This document shows, piece by piece, positions 1-8,246 of a stretch of 32,567 nucleotides of DNA. Under the pieces are notes generated by a model. That model searched no databases and had not been told where the DNA came from. It saw nothing but the letters and a program-made list of their open reading frames with translations. The translations under genes were made by a program, and so were the position numbers. Positions within the stretch are counted from its first letter, which is position 1. Every line of letters begins with the position of its first letter. Location of the stretch: the NCBI RefSeq assembly GCF_004684775.1, contig NZ_SRIC01000063.1, positions 1 through 32,567 on the forward strand, written 5' to 3'. The DNA is from Streptomyces sp. MZ04 (lineage in GTDB: Bacteria > Actinomycetota > Actinomycetes > Streptomycetales > Streptomycetaceae).

Positions 1-826
1 GGTGGGTGCGAGGGCGTTTCTGTGCGGAGGCGCCCCCGGCGGAGGCCCGCATCGCCGCCGCCAGCGTCGGATGGCTCCCCGTGTCCGGCTCGCCGTCAAG
101 GATCTCCGCATAGGCCCGCCGCAGCGTCTTGCCCGGGTCGACCCCCATCTCCTCGGCGAGACGCTCCCGCGTCCGGTGGAAGCACTCCAGCGCCTCGGAC
201 TGCCGCCCGCACCGCTGCAGCGCCCGCATCAGCGCCGCCACCAGCGCCTCCCGGAACGGATGCTGCACCGACTCCGTACGCAGCAGCGCCACCGCCTGGC
301 CGTGCGCGCCGAGCCGTCCGTACGTCTCGGCGAGCTGCTCGACGGTGACGAGGCGGCTCTCCTCAAGTCCCCGCGCCGCGGCCAGCATCGGCCCGGTCGG
401 GACGGTGCCGGTCAGCGCGGGACCGTTCCACAGCGCGAGCGCCTCCTGCAGCATCAGGGCCGCGTCGGCCGGGTCCCGCTGCCGCCCGGCGAGCTTGACG
501 AGGTCCTCGAAGCGGCTGACGTCGAGCAGCGTCTCCGGGAACTGCAGGGCGTACGCACCGCCCTGCGTGGCGAGTTCGACGCCGTACGCGTCGAGACCCG
601 CCTCGACGAGGAGGGCCCGCAGCCGCGACACATGCCCTTGGATGACCGTGCGCGCGTGTACGGGCGGTTCGTCGTCCCACAGCGCTTCGGTCAGGGCGTC
701 CACCGAGACCGGCGTACCGGCCCGGAGGAGCAGGGCGGCGAGCAGACTGCGGCGCTTGGCGGGGCCCAGGGGTACCGCTCCGCTGCCTCCGGCGACAGTC
801 ACCGGTCCCAGCAGCTGGAACTCCAC
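1..826 (-). CDS. AfsR/SARP-type BTAD transcriptional regulator, C-terminus outside window
   Basis: Reading the minus strand from GTG at 826 gives 275 residues with no stop before the window edge. The N-terminus (VEFQLLGPVTVAGG, then LGPAKRRSLLAALLLRAG and a winged-helix stretch to about residue 92) is the OmpR/PhoB-like DNA-binding domain of SARPs. Residues about 98-243 (LDVSRFEDLVKLAG through ALECFHRTRERLAEEMGVDPG) are the bacterial transcriptional activation domain. An in-frame TGA nine bases upstream of the GTG limits the start to this codon; the SD is weak. The last visible residues are an Ala/Ser/Arg-rich linker, so the protein may end soon or continue into an NB-ARC/TPR part as in AfsR; the window cannot decide. 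SARPs activate secondary-metabolite or developmental genes, but no biosynthetic cluster is visible here. It lies 52 bp downstream of the M18 aminopeptidase on the same strand and may be co-transcribed. Confidence 0.88.
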   Translation of the reverse strand, partial: MEFQLLGPVTVAGGSGAVPLGPAKRRSLLAALLLRAGTPVSVDALTEALWDDEPPVHARTVIQGHVSRLRALLVEAGLDAYGVELATQGGAYALQFPETLLDVSRFEDLVKLAGRQRDPADAALMLQEALALWNGPALTGTVPTGPMLAAARGLEESRLVTVEQLAETYGRLGAHGQAVALLRTESVQHPFREALVAALMRALQRCGRQSEALECFHRTRERLAEEMGVDPGKTLRRAYAEILDGEPDTGSHPTLAAAMRASAGGASAQKRPRTH

Positions 827-878
827 CTGGCCTCAACCCCTGTGTCGTTGTGCGTGCTTCGAACAGCCCCCAGCGTAC

Positions 879-2183
879 TCAGCCCTCCAGGAACGCCACC
901 AACGCGTTGGCCAGCATGTGCGGATCGTCCACCCCGCACAGCTCGCGCACGCTGTGCATGGACAGGATCGCCACGCCGATGTCGACCGTCTTGATGCCGT
1001 GCCGGGCCGCCGTGATCGGGCCGATCGTCGTGCCGCAGGGCATCGAGTTGTTCGACACGAAGCTCTGGAAGGGCACGCCGGCCTTCCCGCACGCGGCGGC
1101 GAACACGGCGCGTCCCGCGCCGTCCGTCGCGTACCGGTTGTTGACGTTGACCTTGAGGATCGGGCCGCCGTTGGCGCGCGGGTGGTGCGTCGGGTCGTGC
1201 CGCTCCGCGTAGTTGGGGTGCACGGCGTGGCCGGTGTCGGAGGACAGACAGACGGTCCCGGCGAAGGCGCGTGCCCTGTCCTCGTACGAACCCCCGCGCG
1301 CGAACACGGACCGCTCGAGCACGCCGCCGAGCAGCGGGCCGTCCGCGCCGGTGTCGGACTGCGAGCCGTTCTCCTCGTGGTCGAAGGCCGCGAGTACGGG
1401 GATGTAGGCGAGGGAGTCGGCGTCGTCCGCCGTCGACACGGCGGCGAGCGCCGCCGTACAGGCGTGCACCGACAGGAGGTTGTCCATGCGCGGGCCCGCG
1501 ATCAGGTCGCGGTCGCGGCCGAGGAAGGAGGGTGCCTCGACGGGGTGCGTCATCAGGTCCCAGCCGGTGACGTCGTCGGCGGCGAGTCCCTCTTCCGCCG
1601 CGACGAAGCGGATCAGATCGCCGTCGCACACGTCGTCGCCGAGGCCCCAGATGGGCTGCATGTGCTTCTGCTTGTCGAGCTTGAGGCCGTCGGCGACGAC
1701 TCCACGGTCCATGTGGATCGCCAGCTGCGGTACGCGGAGCAGGGCGCGGTCGATGTTCACGAGCCGGGTGCTGCCGTCGCGCAGGGAGAGGCGGCCCGCG
1801 AGACCGAGGTCCCTGTCCAGCCAGGAGTTGAGCAGCGGTCCGCCGTAGATCTCGACCGCGACCTGCCGCCAGCCGTGGGCGCCGCTGTCCGGCCTCGGCT
1901 TCACGCGCAGGTTCGGGGAGTCGGTGTGGGCGCCGACGATGCGGAAGGGGGTGTGCGGGGTCGCGCTCTCGGGGACGTACCAGGCGACGATGGCGCCGCC
2001 GCGCAGCACGTACTTGCCGCCGGTCGACCCGTCCCAGGCCTCGGTCTCCTGGACCTGCCGGAAGCCGGCCTTCTCCAGCCGCTCGGCGGCGGTGGCGACT
2101 GCATGGTACGGCGAAGGGCTCGCCGCCAGGAAGGTCATGAGGTCTTCGGAGTGGCCGCGGTCGAAGCGGGCGGGTGTGCTCAT
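879..2183 (-). CDS. apeB: M18 family aminopeptidase
   Basis: This 434-residue protein matches the usual length of dinuclear zinc M18 (aspartyl aminopeptidase-like) exopeptidases, which remove N-terminal residues from cytosolic peptides. The ligand motifs are in order: H86 in GAHTDSP, the Asp of PRMDNL (234), E270/E271 in FDHEENGS, D316 in SSDTGHAVHPNY, and H410 in SMHSVREL. There is no signal peptide, so it is cytoplasmic. The start MSTPARFDRGHSEDL fits the family N-terminus, where PSPYHAV (about 23-29) is conserved. The SARP gene follows on the same strand; upstream is the terminator of the acyl-CoA dehydrogenase gene. Family assignment is firm; physiological substrate is not known from sequence. 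Confidence 0.95.
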   Translation of the reverse strand: MSTPARFDRGHSEDLMTFLAASPSPYHAVATAAERLEKAGFRQVQETEAWDGSTGGKYVLRGGAIVAWYVPESATPHTPFRIVGAHTDSPNLRVKPRPDSGAHGWRQVAVEIYGGPLLNSWLDRDLGLAGRLSLRDGSTRLVNIDRALLRVPQLAIHMDRGVVADGLKLDKQKHMQPIWGLGDDVCDGDLIRFVAAEEGLAADDVTGWDLMTHPVEAPSFLGRDRDLIAGPRMDNLLSVHACTAALAAVSTADDADSLAYIPVLAAFDHEENGSQSDTGADGPLLGGVLERSVFARGGSYEDRARAFAGTVCLSSDTGHAVHPNYAERHDPTHHPRANGGPILKVNVNNRYATDGAGRAVFAAACGKAGVPFQSFVSNNSMPCGTTIGPITAARHGIKTVDIGVAILSMHSVRELCGVDDPHMLANALVAFLEG

Positions 2184-2265
2184 GGCTGCCAGCCTAGCCA
2201 GGGGTGGGGTGGGGCGCGGTCGGGCTCAAACGGGAGGTTCTGTACCGCCTGCCCACCCATGACAA

Positions 2266-2296
2266 CGCGGCCTGCCCCCTGGGGGAGCAGGCCGCG
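2266..2296 (-). terminator. Rho-independent-type hairpin after the acyl-CoA dehydrogenase gene
   Basis: Ten-base arms CGCGGCCTGC (2266-2275) and GCAGGCCGCG (2287-2296) are perfectly complementary, with a C5/G5-containing loop that can extend the stem. It lies 23 bp past the stop of the minus-strand gene ending at 2320 and before the aminopeptidase. There is no U-tract, as is common in Streptomyces. Confidence 0.7.
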
Positions 2297-2319
2297 GTGA
2301 CGCTGTGGCGGAGAGACGC

Positions 2320-4146
2320 TCAGAACGCCGCCTCGTCCAGCTCCATCAGGTCCAGGGATACGCCCTCGGCGAGCTTCCGCTCGGCGGCGACGCCCGGCAG
2401 GACCGTCGTGGCGAAGAACTTGGCCGCGGCGATCTTGCCCTCGTAGAAGGACTTGTCCTTGGCCGAGGCCGTCTCCAGCTTCTCGGCGGCCACCGCCGCG
2501 CCCCGCAGGAGGAGGTAGCCGACGACGACGTCGCCCGAGACCATCAGGAGGCGGGTCGTGTTGAGGCCCACCTTGTAGATGGACTTCACGTCCTGCTCGG
2601 TCGCCGCGAGGTCCGTCAGCATGACGCCGACGATGGCCTCCAGCTCGACCGCGGCCTTGGCAAGCTCCTCGCGGGCCCCGGCCAGGGTCTCGCCGCCCGT
2701 GCCGACCGCGAGGAACTTCTTGATCTCCTCGGCGAGGCCGTTCAGCGCGGTGCCCTGGTTGCGGACGATCTTCCGGAAGAAGTAGTCCTGGCCCTGGATC
2801 GCCGTGGTGCCCTCGTAGAGGGTGTCGATCTTGGCGTCACGGATGTACTGCTCGATCGGGTACTCCTGGAGGTACCCCGAGCCGCCGAACGTCTGGAGCG
2901 ACTGCGCCAGCTGCTCGTAGGACTTCTCCGAGCCGTAGCCCTTGACGATCGGCAGGAGGAGGTCGTTCAGGGCGATCAGCGCCGACGCGTCCTCGCCCGC
3001 CGCCTCCTTGATCTGGATGTCGTCCTGGACGGCCGCGGTGTGCAGGACCAGGGCGCGCATGCCCTCCGCGTACGCCTTCTGCGTCATGAGCGAGCGGCGC
3101 ACGTCCGGGTGGTGGGTGATCGTCACCTTGGGCGCGGTCTTGTCCATGAACTGGGCCAGGTCCGGGCCCTGCACGCGCTCCTTGGCGTACTCGAGCGCGT
3201 TCAGGTAGCCCGTCGACAGCGTCGCGATCGCCTTCGTGCCCACCATCATGCGGGCGAACTCGATGATCATGAACATCTGGCGGATGCCCTCGTGCTTGTC
3301 GCCGATCAGCCAGCCCTTGGCGGGGTGCTGGTCGCCGAACGTCATCTCGCACGTGTTGGACGCCTTGAGGCCCATCTTGTGCTCGACGTTCGTGGCGTAG
3401 GCGCCGTTGCGGGCGCCCAGCTCGCCGGTCTCCCAGTCGAACTCGTACTTCGGTACGAGGAAGAGGGACAGGCCCTTGGTGCCGGGGCCGTGGCCCTCGG
3501 GGCGGGCGAGGACGTAGTGGAGGATGTTCTCCGACATGTCGTGCTCACCGGACGTGATGAAGCGCTTCACGCCCTCGATGTGCCAGGAGCCGTCCTCCTG
3601 GGGCGTGGCCTTCGTGCGGCCCGCGCCGACGTCCGAACCGGCGTCCGGCTCGGTCAGGACCATCGTCGAACCCCACTGCTTCTCGACGGCGATCGCGGCG
3701 ATCTTCTTCTGCGCCTCGTTGCCCTCTTCGTGCAGGATGCCCGCGAACGCCGGACCGGAGGAGTACATCCACACCGCCGGGTTGGCGCCGAGCAGCAGCT
3801 CCGCGTACGCCCAGATCAGCGAGCGCGGCGACGTCGTGCCGCCGATCTCCTCGGGGAGGCCCAGGCGCCAGTACTCGGAGTCCATGAAGGCCTGGTAGCT
3901 CTTCTTGAAGGACTCCGGGACCGGTGCGGTGTTGGTCTCGGGGTCGAACACCGGCGGGTTGCGGTCGGCGTCCGCGAAGGACTCGGCCAGCTCGTTCTCG
4001 GCGAGCCTGCGCAGCTCGTCGAGGATGCTCTTGGCGGTGTCGACGTCCATCTCCGCGAACGGGCCGGTGCCGTACAGCTTGTCGCGGCCGAGCACCTCGA
4101 AGAGGTTGAACTCGATGTCGCGGAGATTCGACTTGTAGTGCCCCAT
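2320..4146 (-). CDS. Acyl-CoA dehydrogenase, FadE5-like long form
   Basis: This FAD enzyme performs the alpha,beta-dehydrogenation step of fatty acyl-CoA beta-oxidation. At 608 aa it is much longer than the usual 380-400 aa. This matches the mycobacterial FadE5 type (about 610 aa), which has an N-terminal extension (MGHYKSNLRDIEFNLFEVLG) and an extra C-terminal helical domain. Visible family motifs include MVLTEPDAGSDVGAGRTKA in the middle domain, EHKMGLKASNTCEM, QTFGGSGYLQEYP, and YEGTTAIQGQDYFFRK near residue 450, followed by the C-terminal ACDH_C-like region. GGAG eight bases before ATG 4146 supports the start. It is monocistronic between its own terminator and the divergent SseB gene. Chain-length preference cannot be read from sequence. 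Confidence 0.95.
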   Translation of the reverse strand: MGHYKSNLRDIEFNLFEVLGRDKLYGTGPFAEMDVDTAKSILDELRRLAENELAESFADADRNPPVFDPETNTAPVPESFKKSYQAFMDSEYWRLGLPEEIGGTTSPRSLIWAYAELLLGANPAVWMYSSGPAFAGILHEEGNEAQKKIAAIAVEKQWGSTMVLTEPDAGSDVGAGRTKATPQEDGSWHIEGVKRFITSGEHDMSENILHYVLARPEGHGPGTKGLSLFLVPKYEFDWETGELGARNGAYATNVEHKMGLKASNTCEMTFGDQHPAKGWLIGDKHEGIRQMFMIIEFARMMVGTKAIATLSTGYLNALEYAKERVQGPDLAQFMDKTAPKVTITHHPDVRRSLMTQKAYAEGMRALVLHTAAVQDDIQIKEAAGEDASALIALNDLLLPIVKGYGSEKSYEQLAQSLQTFGGSGYLQEYPIEQYIRDAKIDTLYEGTTAIQGQDYFFRKIVRNQGTALNGLAEEIKKFLAVGTGGETLAGAREELAKAAVELEAIVGVMLTDLAATEQDVKSIYKVGLNTTRLLMVSGDVVVGYLLLRGAAVAAEKLETASAKDKSFYEGKIAAAKFFATTVLPGVAAERKLAEGVSLDLMELDEAAF

Positions 4147-4212
4147 GGCGACGGCTCCGTAAGCAGAAAAGTGATCAACAGGATCAGTACCAGCAAGTAG
4201 CTACGATGATGC

Positions 4213-4224
4213 TACCCGTCGGTA
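4213..4224. promoter_or_regulatory. Possible TetR-type operator in the fadE/sseB intergenic region
   Basis: TACCCGTCGGTA has outer arms TACC/GGTA. Read on the minus strand it is TACCGACGGGTA, resembling the ACCGAC..GGT half-site style described for TetR-family regulators of fatty-acid or phenylacetate degradation. It lies 67 bp upstream of the acyl-CoA dehydrogenase start, and TAGCAT next to it could be a -10. Short and imperfect, so tentative. Confidence 0.3.
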
Positions 4225-4274
4225 ATAAGAAGCAACCCCTAATAGGTCATCTGTGACTCAGTACTCTTGCGGGC

Positions 4275-4763
4275 ATGTACGGCTACGACCAGAGCCCTGG
4301 CGCCCAGCAGCAGTACGCCCCGCCGGGGGCCCAGCCGCCGCCGCAGCAGATGCCCGGCGGCGCGGGCGGGTACGCCCAGCAGCCCCCGCTCTACCCCGAG
4401 CCGTCGCCCCCGTCCCTCGCGGACGCGGTGCGCGCCTTCACCACGGGCTCCATGTCCGCCGAGGACTTCCAGCAGGCCTTCGCGACGTCCAAGGTCTACT
4501 GCCCGCGCGGCGACAACCCCGGCTTCCTCGCCCTGCACAACACCCAGCAGCCGGTGATCCCGATGTTCACCTCGCTCAAGGAGCTGCGGCGGTACGCGGG
4601 CAAGGAGTCCAAGTACTTCGTGATCACGGGCGCGGAGGTCATCGACCTCCTGCCGACGGGGTACGGCTTCGTGCTCGACATGGAGGGCGAGCACCGCATG
4701 GTCTTCGACGCGAAGGCCGTGGAGCAGATGGTCGACTTCGCGATGCGCAGGATGTACGGCTAG
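4275..4763 (+). CDS. SseB-domain protein
   Basis: This is a 162-residue cytoplasmic protein. Residues 1-48 are a low-complexity Tyr/Gln/Pro/Gly-rich segment. From about residue 50 (LADAVRAFTTGSMSAEDFQQAFATSKVYCP) to 145 it matches the SseB N-terminal domain, including the IPMFTSLKELRRYAG and GYGFVLDMEGEHRMVFD segments typical of actinobacterial SseB proteins. The biochemical role is unknown; the name comes from a rhodanese-associated enterobacterial protein and should not be taken as function. It diverges from the acyl-CoA dehydrogenase with a 128-bp gap and ends at a strong hairpin, so it looks monocistronic. Confidence 0.85.
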   Translation: MYGYDQSPGAQQQYAPPGAQPPPQQMPGGAGGYAQQPPLYPEPSPPSLADAVRAFTTGSMSAEDFQQAFATSKVYCPRGDNPGFLALHNTQQPVIPMFTSLKELRRYAGKESKYFVITGAEVIDLLPTGYGFVLDMEGEHRMVFDAKAVEQMVDFAMRRMYG

Positions 4764-4785
4764 CACCCACTTCAAGCCACATGTG

Positions 4786-4813
4786 ACGCCCGGAGGGAAT
4801 GCCCTCCGGGCGT
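4786..4813 (+). terminator. Terminator hairpin after the SseB-domain gene
   Basis: A perfect 12-bp stem (ACGCCCGGAGGG, 4786-4797, with CCCTCCGGGCGT, 4802-4813) encloses a 4-base loop. It begins 22 bp after the stop codon and lies before the pirin promoter region. Confidence 0.8.
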
Positions 4814-4839
4814 CTCGCGTTCCCAGTGGCAAGAAGTTC

Positions 4840-4862
4840 TACGTTCAACTAAACTGAGCGTA
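4840..4862. promoter_or_regulatory. Inverted repeat over the putative pirin promoter
   Basis: Arms TACGTTCA (4840-4847) and TGAGCGTA (4855-4862) pair at 7 of 8 positions across the 7-base centre ACTAAAC. The centre contains most of a possible -10, TAAACT (4850-4855), with TGGCAA 17 bp upstream as a poor -35. The position, directly upstream of the SD and ATG of the pirin gene, suits a repressor site. The binding protein is unknown. Confidence 0.4.
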
Positions 4863-4880
4863 CGAGAAGGAGGCACCGAC

Positions 4881-5834
4881 ATGCCCGCAGTGACCGTCGA
4901 GAACCCGCTGACCCTGCCCCGCGTGGCCGCGTCCGGCGACGCCGTGGCACGCCCCGTGCTCGCCGTGACCACCGCTCCCGGCGGCTTCGAGGGCGAGGGC
5001 TTCCCGGTGCGCCGGGCCTTCGCGGGGATCAACTACAAGTACCTCGACCCGTTCATCATGATGGATCAGATGGGCGAGGTTGAGTATCAGCCCGGGGAGC
5101 CGAAGGGCACCCCCTGGCACCCCCACCGTGGCTTCGAGACCGTCACGTACATCATCGACGGCATCTTCGACCACCAGGACTCCAACGGCGGTGGCGGCAC
5201 CATCTCCAACGGCGACACCCAGTGGATGACCGCCGGTGGCGGCATCCTGCACATCGAGGCGCCACCGGAGTCCCTCGTCGTGTCCGGCGGCCTCTTCCAC
5301 GGCCTCCAGCTGTGGGTGAACCTGCCCGCGCGGGACAAGATGATGGACCCCCGCTACCAGGACATCCGCGGCGGCCAGGTCCAGCTGCTCGCATCGCCCG
5401 ACGGCGGCACGCTGCTCCGTGTCATCGCCGGTGAGCTCGACGGGCACGAGGGCCCCGGCATCACGCACACGCCGATCACGATGATCCACGCGACCGTGCG
5501 TCCCGGCGCCGAGGTCACGCTGCCCTGGCGCGAGGACTTCAACGGACTCGCGTACGTGCTCGCCGGGCGCGGCACGGTCGGTGCCGAGCGCCGCCCGGTG
5601 CACACGGGGCAGACGGCCGTCTTCGGGGCCGGTTCATCGCTGACCGTCCGCGCGGACGAGAAGCAGGACGGGAACACCCCCGACCTGGAGGTCGTACTGC
5701 TCGGCGGGCAGCCGATCCGGGAGCCGATGGCGCACTACGGACCGTTCGTGATGAACAGCCACGTCGAACTGGCCCAGGCTTTCGACGACTTCAAGGCGGG
5801 GCGACTGGGGACGATTCCGGCGGACGCGCACTGA
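4881..5834 (+). CDS. Pirin family protein
   Basis: Pirins are two-domain cupin-fold proteins that bind a non-haem metal; bacterial members have been linked to quercetinase activity or redox/transcription control. The N-terminal cupin has the metal-ligand pattern H80-x-H82 (HPHRGFETVTY) and H124-x-E126 (GILHIEAPPE), the four ligands of the family. These are followed by the conserved HGLQLWVNLPARDKM. The C-terminal cupin covers about residues 180-290. The length of 317 aa is close to the family norm. GAAGGAGG lies well placed before ATG 4881. The gene is single, with a terminator on each side. Substrate unassigned. Confidence 0.93.
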   Translation: MPAVTVENPLTLPRVAASGDAVARPVLAVTTAPGGFEGEGFPVRRAFAGINYKYLDPFIMMDQMGEVEYQPGEPKGTPWHPHRGFETVTYIIDGIFDHQDSNGGGGTISNGDTQWMTAGGGILHIEAPPESLVVSGGLFHGLQLWVNLPARDKMMDPRYQDIRGGQVQLLASPDGGTLLRVIAGELDGHEGPGITHTPITMIHATVRPGAEVTLPWREDFNGLAYVLAGRGTVGAERRPVHTGQTAVFGAGSSLTVRADEKQDGNTPDLEVVLLGGQPIREPMAHYGPFVMNSHVELAQAFDDFKAGRLGTIPADAH

Positions 5835-5860
5835 AAAGCACGGCCACCAGCGGCGAACAC

Positions 5861-5907
5861 ACCGCCCGCCAAATAGATGCGTACAGCATTCATGTAAGGC
5901 GGGCGGT
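5861..5907. terminator. Bidirectional hairpin between convergent genes
   Basis: Perfect 10-bp arms ACCGCCCGCC (5861-5870) and GGCGGGCGGT (5898-5907) flank a 27-base AT-richer loop. They lie between the convergent pirin and beta-propeller lipoprotein genes, so the structure could stop transcription from both sides. Confidence 0.65.
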
Positions 5908-5927
5908 GCGCCTGCCGGCTCACGCGC

Positions 5928-6812
5928 TCAGTGCCCGCCGGTGGACTCCACCGCGAGCCGCTTCGTGAACGTCTTGCCGCCGTCCTTCGATTCGTAGACG
6001 CCGTTCTGGGTGGCGGCCAGAACGCGGTCGGTGCCCACCGCGGTCAGGGCCTGGGGCTGTCCGCCGGGCACGGTGCCGGCCTTCTTCCAGGTCGAGCCGC
6101 CGTCGGTGCTGCGGTGCAGGGCGCCGGTGGGGTCGATACCGAACAGGGCGTCTTCCGTCCTCCAGGAGGCGAAAGCCATCGTGGGCTGCCGGCCCTTGGC
6201 GAAGGTCTTGCCGCCGTCGGTGCTGCGGGCGACGCCTTCGGCGGTGGTGGCGAGGACGAGGTCTGGGTCCTCGGGTGACACGGCTATGTCGAGGGCCTGG
6301 AGTTCGGCGCCGTCCGTCCAGGCGACACCGTCCTTGCTGGTGCGCAGCAGGCCGTTGGTGGCGTCGTAGCCGTAGACGGTGTCGTGGGCGTGGTCCAGGG
6401 CGTGGAAGTCGGACTCGCCGGACAAGGACAGCGACTTCCAGGTCTTGCCGCCGTCGGTGCTCTTGATGAGTCCCTTGTCGGCGGGGCCTTCTGCGCCCGG
6501 TGCGGAGTGGCCGCTGGCGTAGAAGGTGTTGTTCTGGGCCACGGTGAAGCCCATGAAGTCGTCCTTGCTGTCGCCCACCAGCTTGGGCTTGCCGCCGGAG
6601 TCCGGGGTGTAGACGCCTTCGTGGGTGGCGACGTACAGGCGCTGGTCGGACGGGTCGAGGCCGAGGCCGTGGATGTGGCTGATGGTCAGGTCGGAGGACT
6701 GATCACCGCCGGACGACCCGGACGACTCTGGCTGGTCGTTGCCCGCGCAGGCGGCCAGGAGGGTGGTGAGGGTGAGTGCTGCGGCCGCGGCGGCGGCACG
6801 GTGCTTGTTCAT
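5928..6812 (-). CDS. Beta-propeller lipoprotein with BNR repeats (F510_1955-type)
   Basis: The protein has 294 residues. Residues 1-22 are a lipoprotein signal with lipobox LLAAC (C22), so it is predicted to sit on the outer face of the membrane. The mature part contains at least five BNR/Asp-box-like repeats: STDGGKTWKS, TSKDGVAWTD, STDGGKTFAK, STDGGSTWKK and SKDGGKTFTK. This implies a sialidase-type beta-propeller. The opening ISHIHGLGLDPSDQRLYVATHEGVY matches the actinobacterial family named F510_1955 glycosylhydrolase; no catalytic sialidase residues are evident, so hydrolase activity is unproven. It follows DUF305 and DUF6153 genes on the same strand (139-bp gap), an association I know from metal-related Streptomyces clusters. 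AAGGA lies four bases before ATG 6812. Confidence 0.85.
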   Translation of the reverse strand: MNKHRAAAAAAALTLTTLLAACAGNDQPESSGSSGGDQSSDLTISHIHGLGLDPSDQRLYVATHEGVYTPDSGGKPKLVGDSKDDFMGFTVAQNNTFYASGHSAPGAEGPADKGLIKSTDGGKTWKSLSLSGESDFHALDHAHDTVYGYDATNGLLRTSKDGVAWTDGAELQALDIAVSPEDPDLVLATTAEGVARSTDGGKTFAKGRQPTMAFASWRTEDALFGIDPTGALHRSTDGGSTWKKAGTVPGGQPQALTAVGTDRVLAATQNGVYESKDGGKTFTKRLAVESTGGH

Positions 6813-6951
6813 GAGTCCTTCAGAGTGTGGCGGGCGCGCGCATCCGCGCGGCGCAGGGAGGCCGGGTGCCCGGGAGCCGCCCGGGCCCGCGCTGCCGGAC
6901 GAGGCAAGCGCGGAGCCCGGGCGGTCTGCCGGTCATGGTGAGGGGCGAGCG

Positions 6952-7599
6952 TCAGATCCGGTCGAGGATCTTCTCGAACCGGGCGACCTCGGTGGACTGG
7001 CCCTTGATGATGGCCTCGGCCATCTTCTTCGCGTCCGCGCTCTTGCCGTTCTTCTTCTCGTCCTCGGCCATCTCGATCGCGCCGTTGTGGTGCTCGATCA
7101 TCATCTCGGCGAAGGCGCGGTCGAACTTCGCGCCCTTGGCGGCCTCGAGGTCCTTCATGTCCTGCTCGGACATCATGCCGCCCATGCCACCGTGCTCGGA
7201 GTGGTCCATGCCGGACTCCATCCCGGTGGGCTTGTCCCAGGACTTCAGCCAGCCCTGAAGGGTCTTGATCTCCGGGCCCTGGGCCTTCTTGATCTGCCCG
7301 GCGAGCTTCTTGATCTCCGCGTCGGAGGCCCGGGTCTCGGCCAGCTCGGACATCTCGATGGCCTGCTGGTGGTGCGGGATCATGCCCTGGGCGAAGGTGA
7401 CGTCCGCGTCGTTGAAGTCGGCGGAAGTGTCCGCGTCCTTGCCCGGCTCCTTGGACGCTGCGGCGGTGGAGTCCGAGCCGTGGTCCATGCCGCCCATGGC
7501 GTCGTCGCCGTTGCCGCACGCGGCAAGCAGCAGAGACCCGGCGGCGACCACGCCTGCGAGCGCGATGCGGCGGCGGACAGTGCGGTTGACAGAGCTCAT
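6952..7599 (-). CDS. DUF305 lipoprotein, His/Met-rich
   Basis: Start ATG 7599 is chosen because AGAGGTG sits seven bases upstream and the product begins with a lipoprotein signal (lipobox LLAAC, C28); the longer in-frame reading adds no plausible N-terminus. The 215-aa product holds two copies of the DUF305 helical motif: FAQGMIPHHQQAIEMSEL and FAEMMIEHHNGAIEMA. Between and before them are Met/His-rich stretches (MGGMDHGSD; MESGMDHSEHGGMGGMM). DUF305 proteins are ferritin-like helical bundles often found with copper or silver resistance genes; metal binding is inferred. It is flanked by DUF6153 upstream and the propeller lipoprotein downstream on the same strand, suggesting a three-gene cell-surface unit. 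Confidence 0.92.
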   Translation of the reverse strand: MSSVNRTVRRRIALAGVVAAGSLLLAACGNGDDAMGGMDHGSDSTAAASKEPGKDADTSADFNDADVTFAQGMIPHHQQAIEMSELAETRASDAEIKKLAGQIKKAQGPEIKTLQGWLKSWDKPTGMESGMDHSEHGGMGGMMSEQDMKDLEAAKGAKFDRAFAEMMIEHHNGAIEMAEDEKKNGKSADAKKMAEAIIKGQSTEVARFEKILDRI

Positions 7600-7605
7600 G
7601 TCGAT

Positions 7606-7618
7606 ACACCTCTGGTGT
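7606..7618 (-). promoter_or_regulatory. Small hairpin enclosing the DUF305 ribosome binding site
   Basis: ACACC (7606-7610) and GGTGT (7614-7618) are perfectly complementary around TCT. On the minus-strand transcript the SD AGAGGTG is split between loop and arm, seven bases before the start codon, so the structure could modulate initiation. With five pairs it may also be chance. Confidence 0.3.
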
Positions 7619-7691
7619 CGGTACTGCGGGTCTGTGCGGCGTACGTCGGTGCACGCGGGGCAGCACGAAGCGCCCGCGCGGACGGTTCGGC

Positions 7692-8144
7692 CTATATCCG
7701 CAGGACTGACAGCTGGGTGAGATCCGGTCTCGGCGGTGGCGCGTCGGGCCGCAGCGCGACGACGGTCCGCGCAAGGAGGTCCGCCGGCCACGCAGGACGG
7801 CGCGTGAACGCCGCGTACAGCAGAGCTGCGAGCGCCCAGACACCGAGCACCGCGACGCACAGCGACGACATGTCCATCGCCATCCGGGAGGCGGGTTCGT
7901 CCGCCGACAGGTGCTGGGCGGTGCCGGTCTCGTGCCCGGCGGTCGCCGTCAGGGCGGCATCAGTCGTCGACGCGTCGGGGGCGGCCGCCCCGTGCGAGGC
8001 GTGGGCGCCGGCGCTCATCCCGGCCCCCGAGGACTCGTCCGGATGCCCGACGGTGTGCATCACGAAGACGCCGAACGCGAGCACGACGACCAGCAGCAGG
8101 TGCACCAGGGCACCGCCCGCTCGTACGTTCTTGCTCAAGCTCAT
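7692..8144 (-). CDS. DUF6153 family membrane protein
   Basis: This 150-aa protein has two predicted membrane segments: residues about 12-30 (LVHLLLVVVLAFGVFVMHTVG) and about 92-113 (SSLCVAVLGVWALAALLYAAF). The Ala/His/Ser-rich region between them (GAHASHGAAAP, ETGTAQHLSADEP) is probably extracytoplasmic. It matches the small Streptomyces DUF6153 family, which I recall next to DUF305 genes. Function is unknown; the His content and context make metal handling a reasonable guess. GGAGGT nine bases upstream supports ATG 8144. A 92-bp gap separates it from DUF305. It diverges from the BlaI-like regulator gene. Confidence 0.8.
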   Translation of the reverse strand: MSLSKNVRAGGALVHLLLVVVLAFGVFVMHTVGHPDESSGAGMSAGAHASHGAAAPDASTTDAALTATAGHETGTAQHLSADEPASRMAMDMSSLCVAVLGVWALAALLYAAFTRRPAWPADLLARTVVALRPDAPPPRPDLTQLSVLRI

Positions 8145-8246
8145 CAGCCGGACCTCCGCTGCCGAGGCTACCGAAGCACTGCAAGTGCGCGGCCCGGGAC
8201 CGGATACCCGACCTCCGGTACGAGCCCCGGCGTGGGCGAAACCGGT

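Noticed and set aside
2305..4200. 631-aa open frame on the plus strand opposite the acyl-CoA dehydrogenase
   Set aside because: It is the antisense shadow of a well-matched gene in high-GC DNA; its composition (Leu/Val/Arg/Gly/Asp-rich, no motifs) is typical of such shadows.
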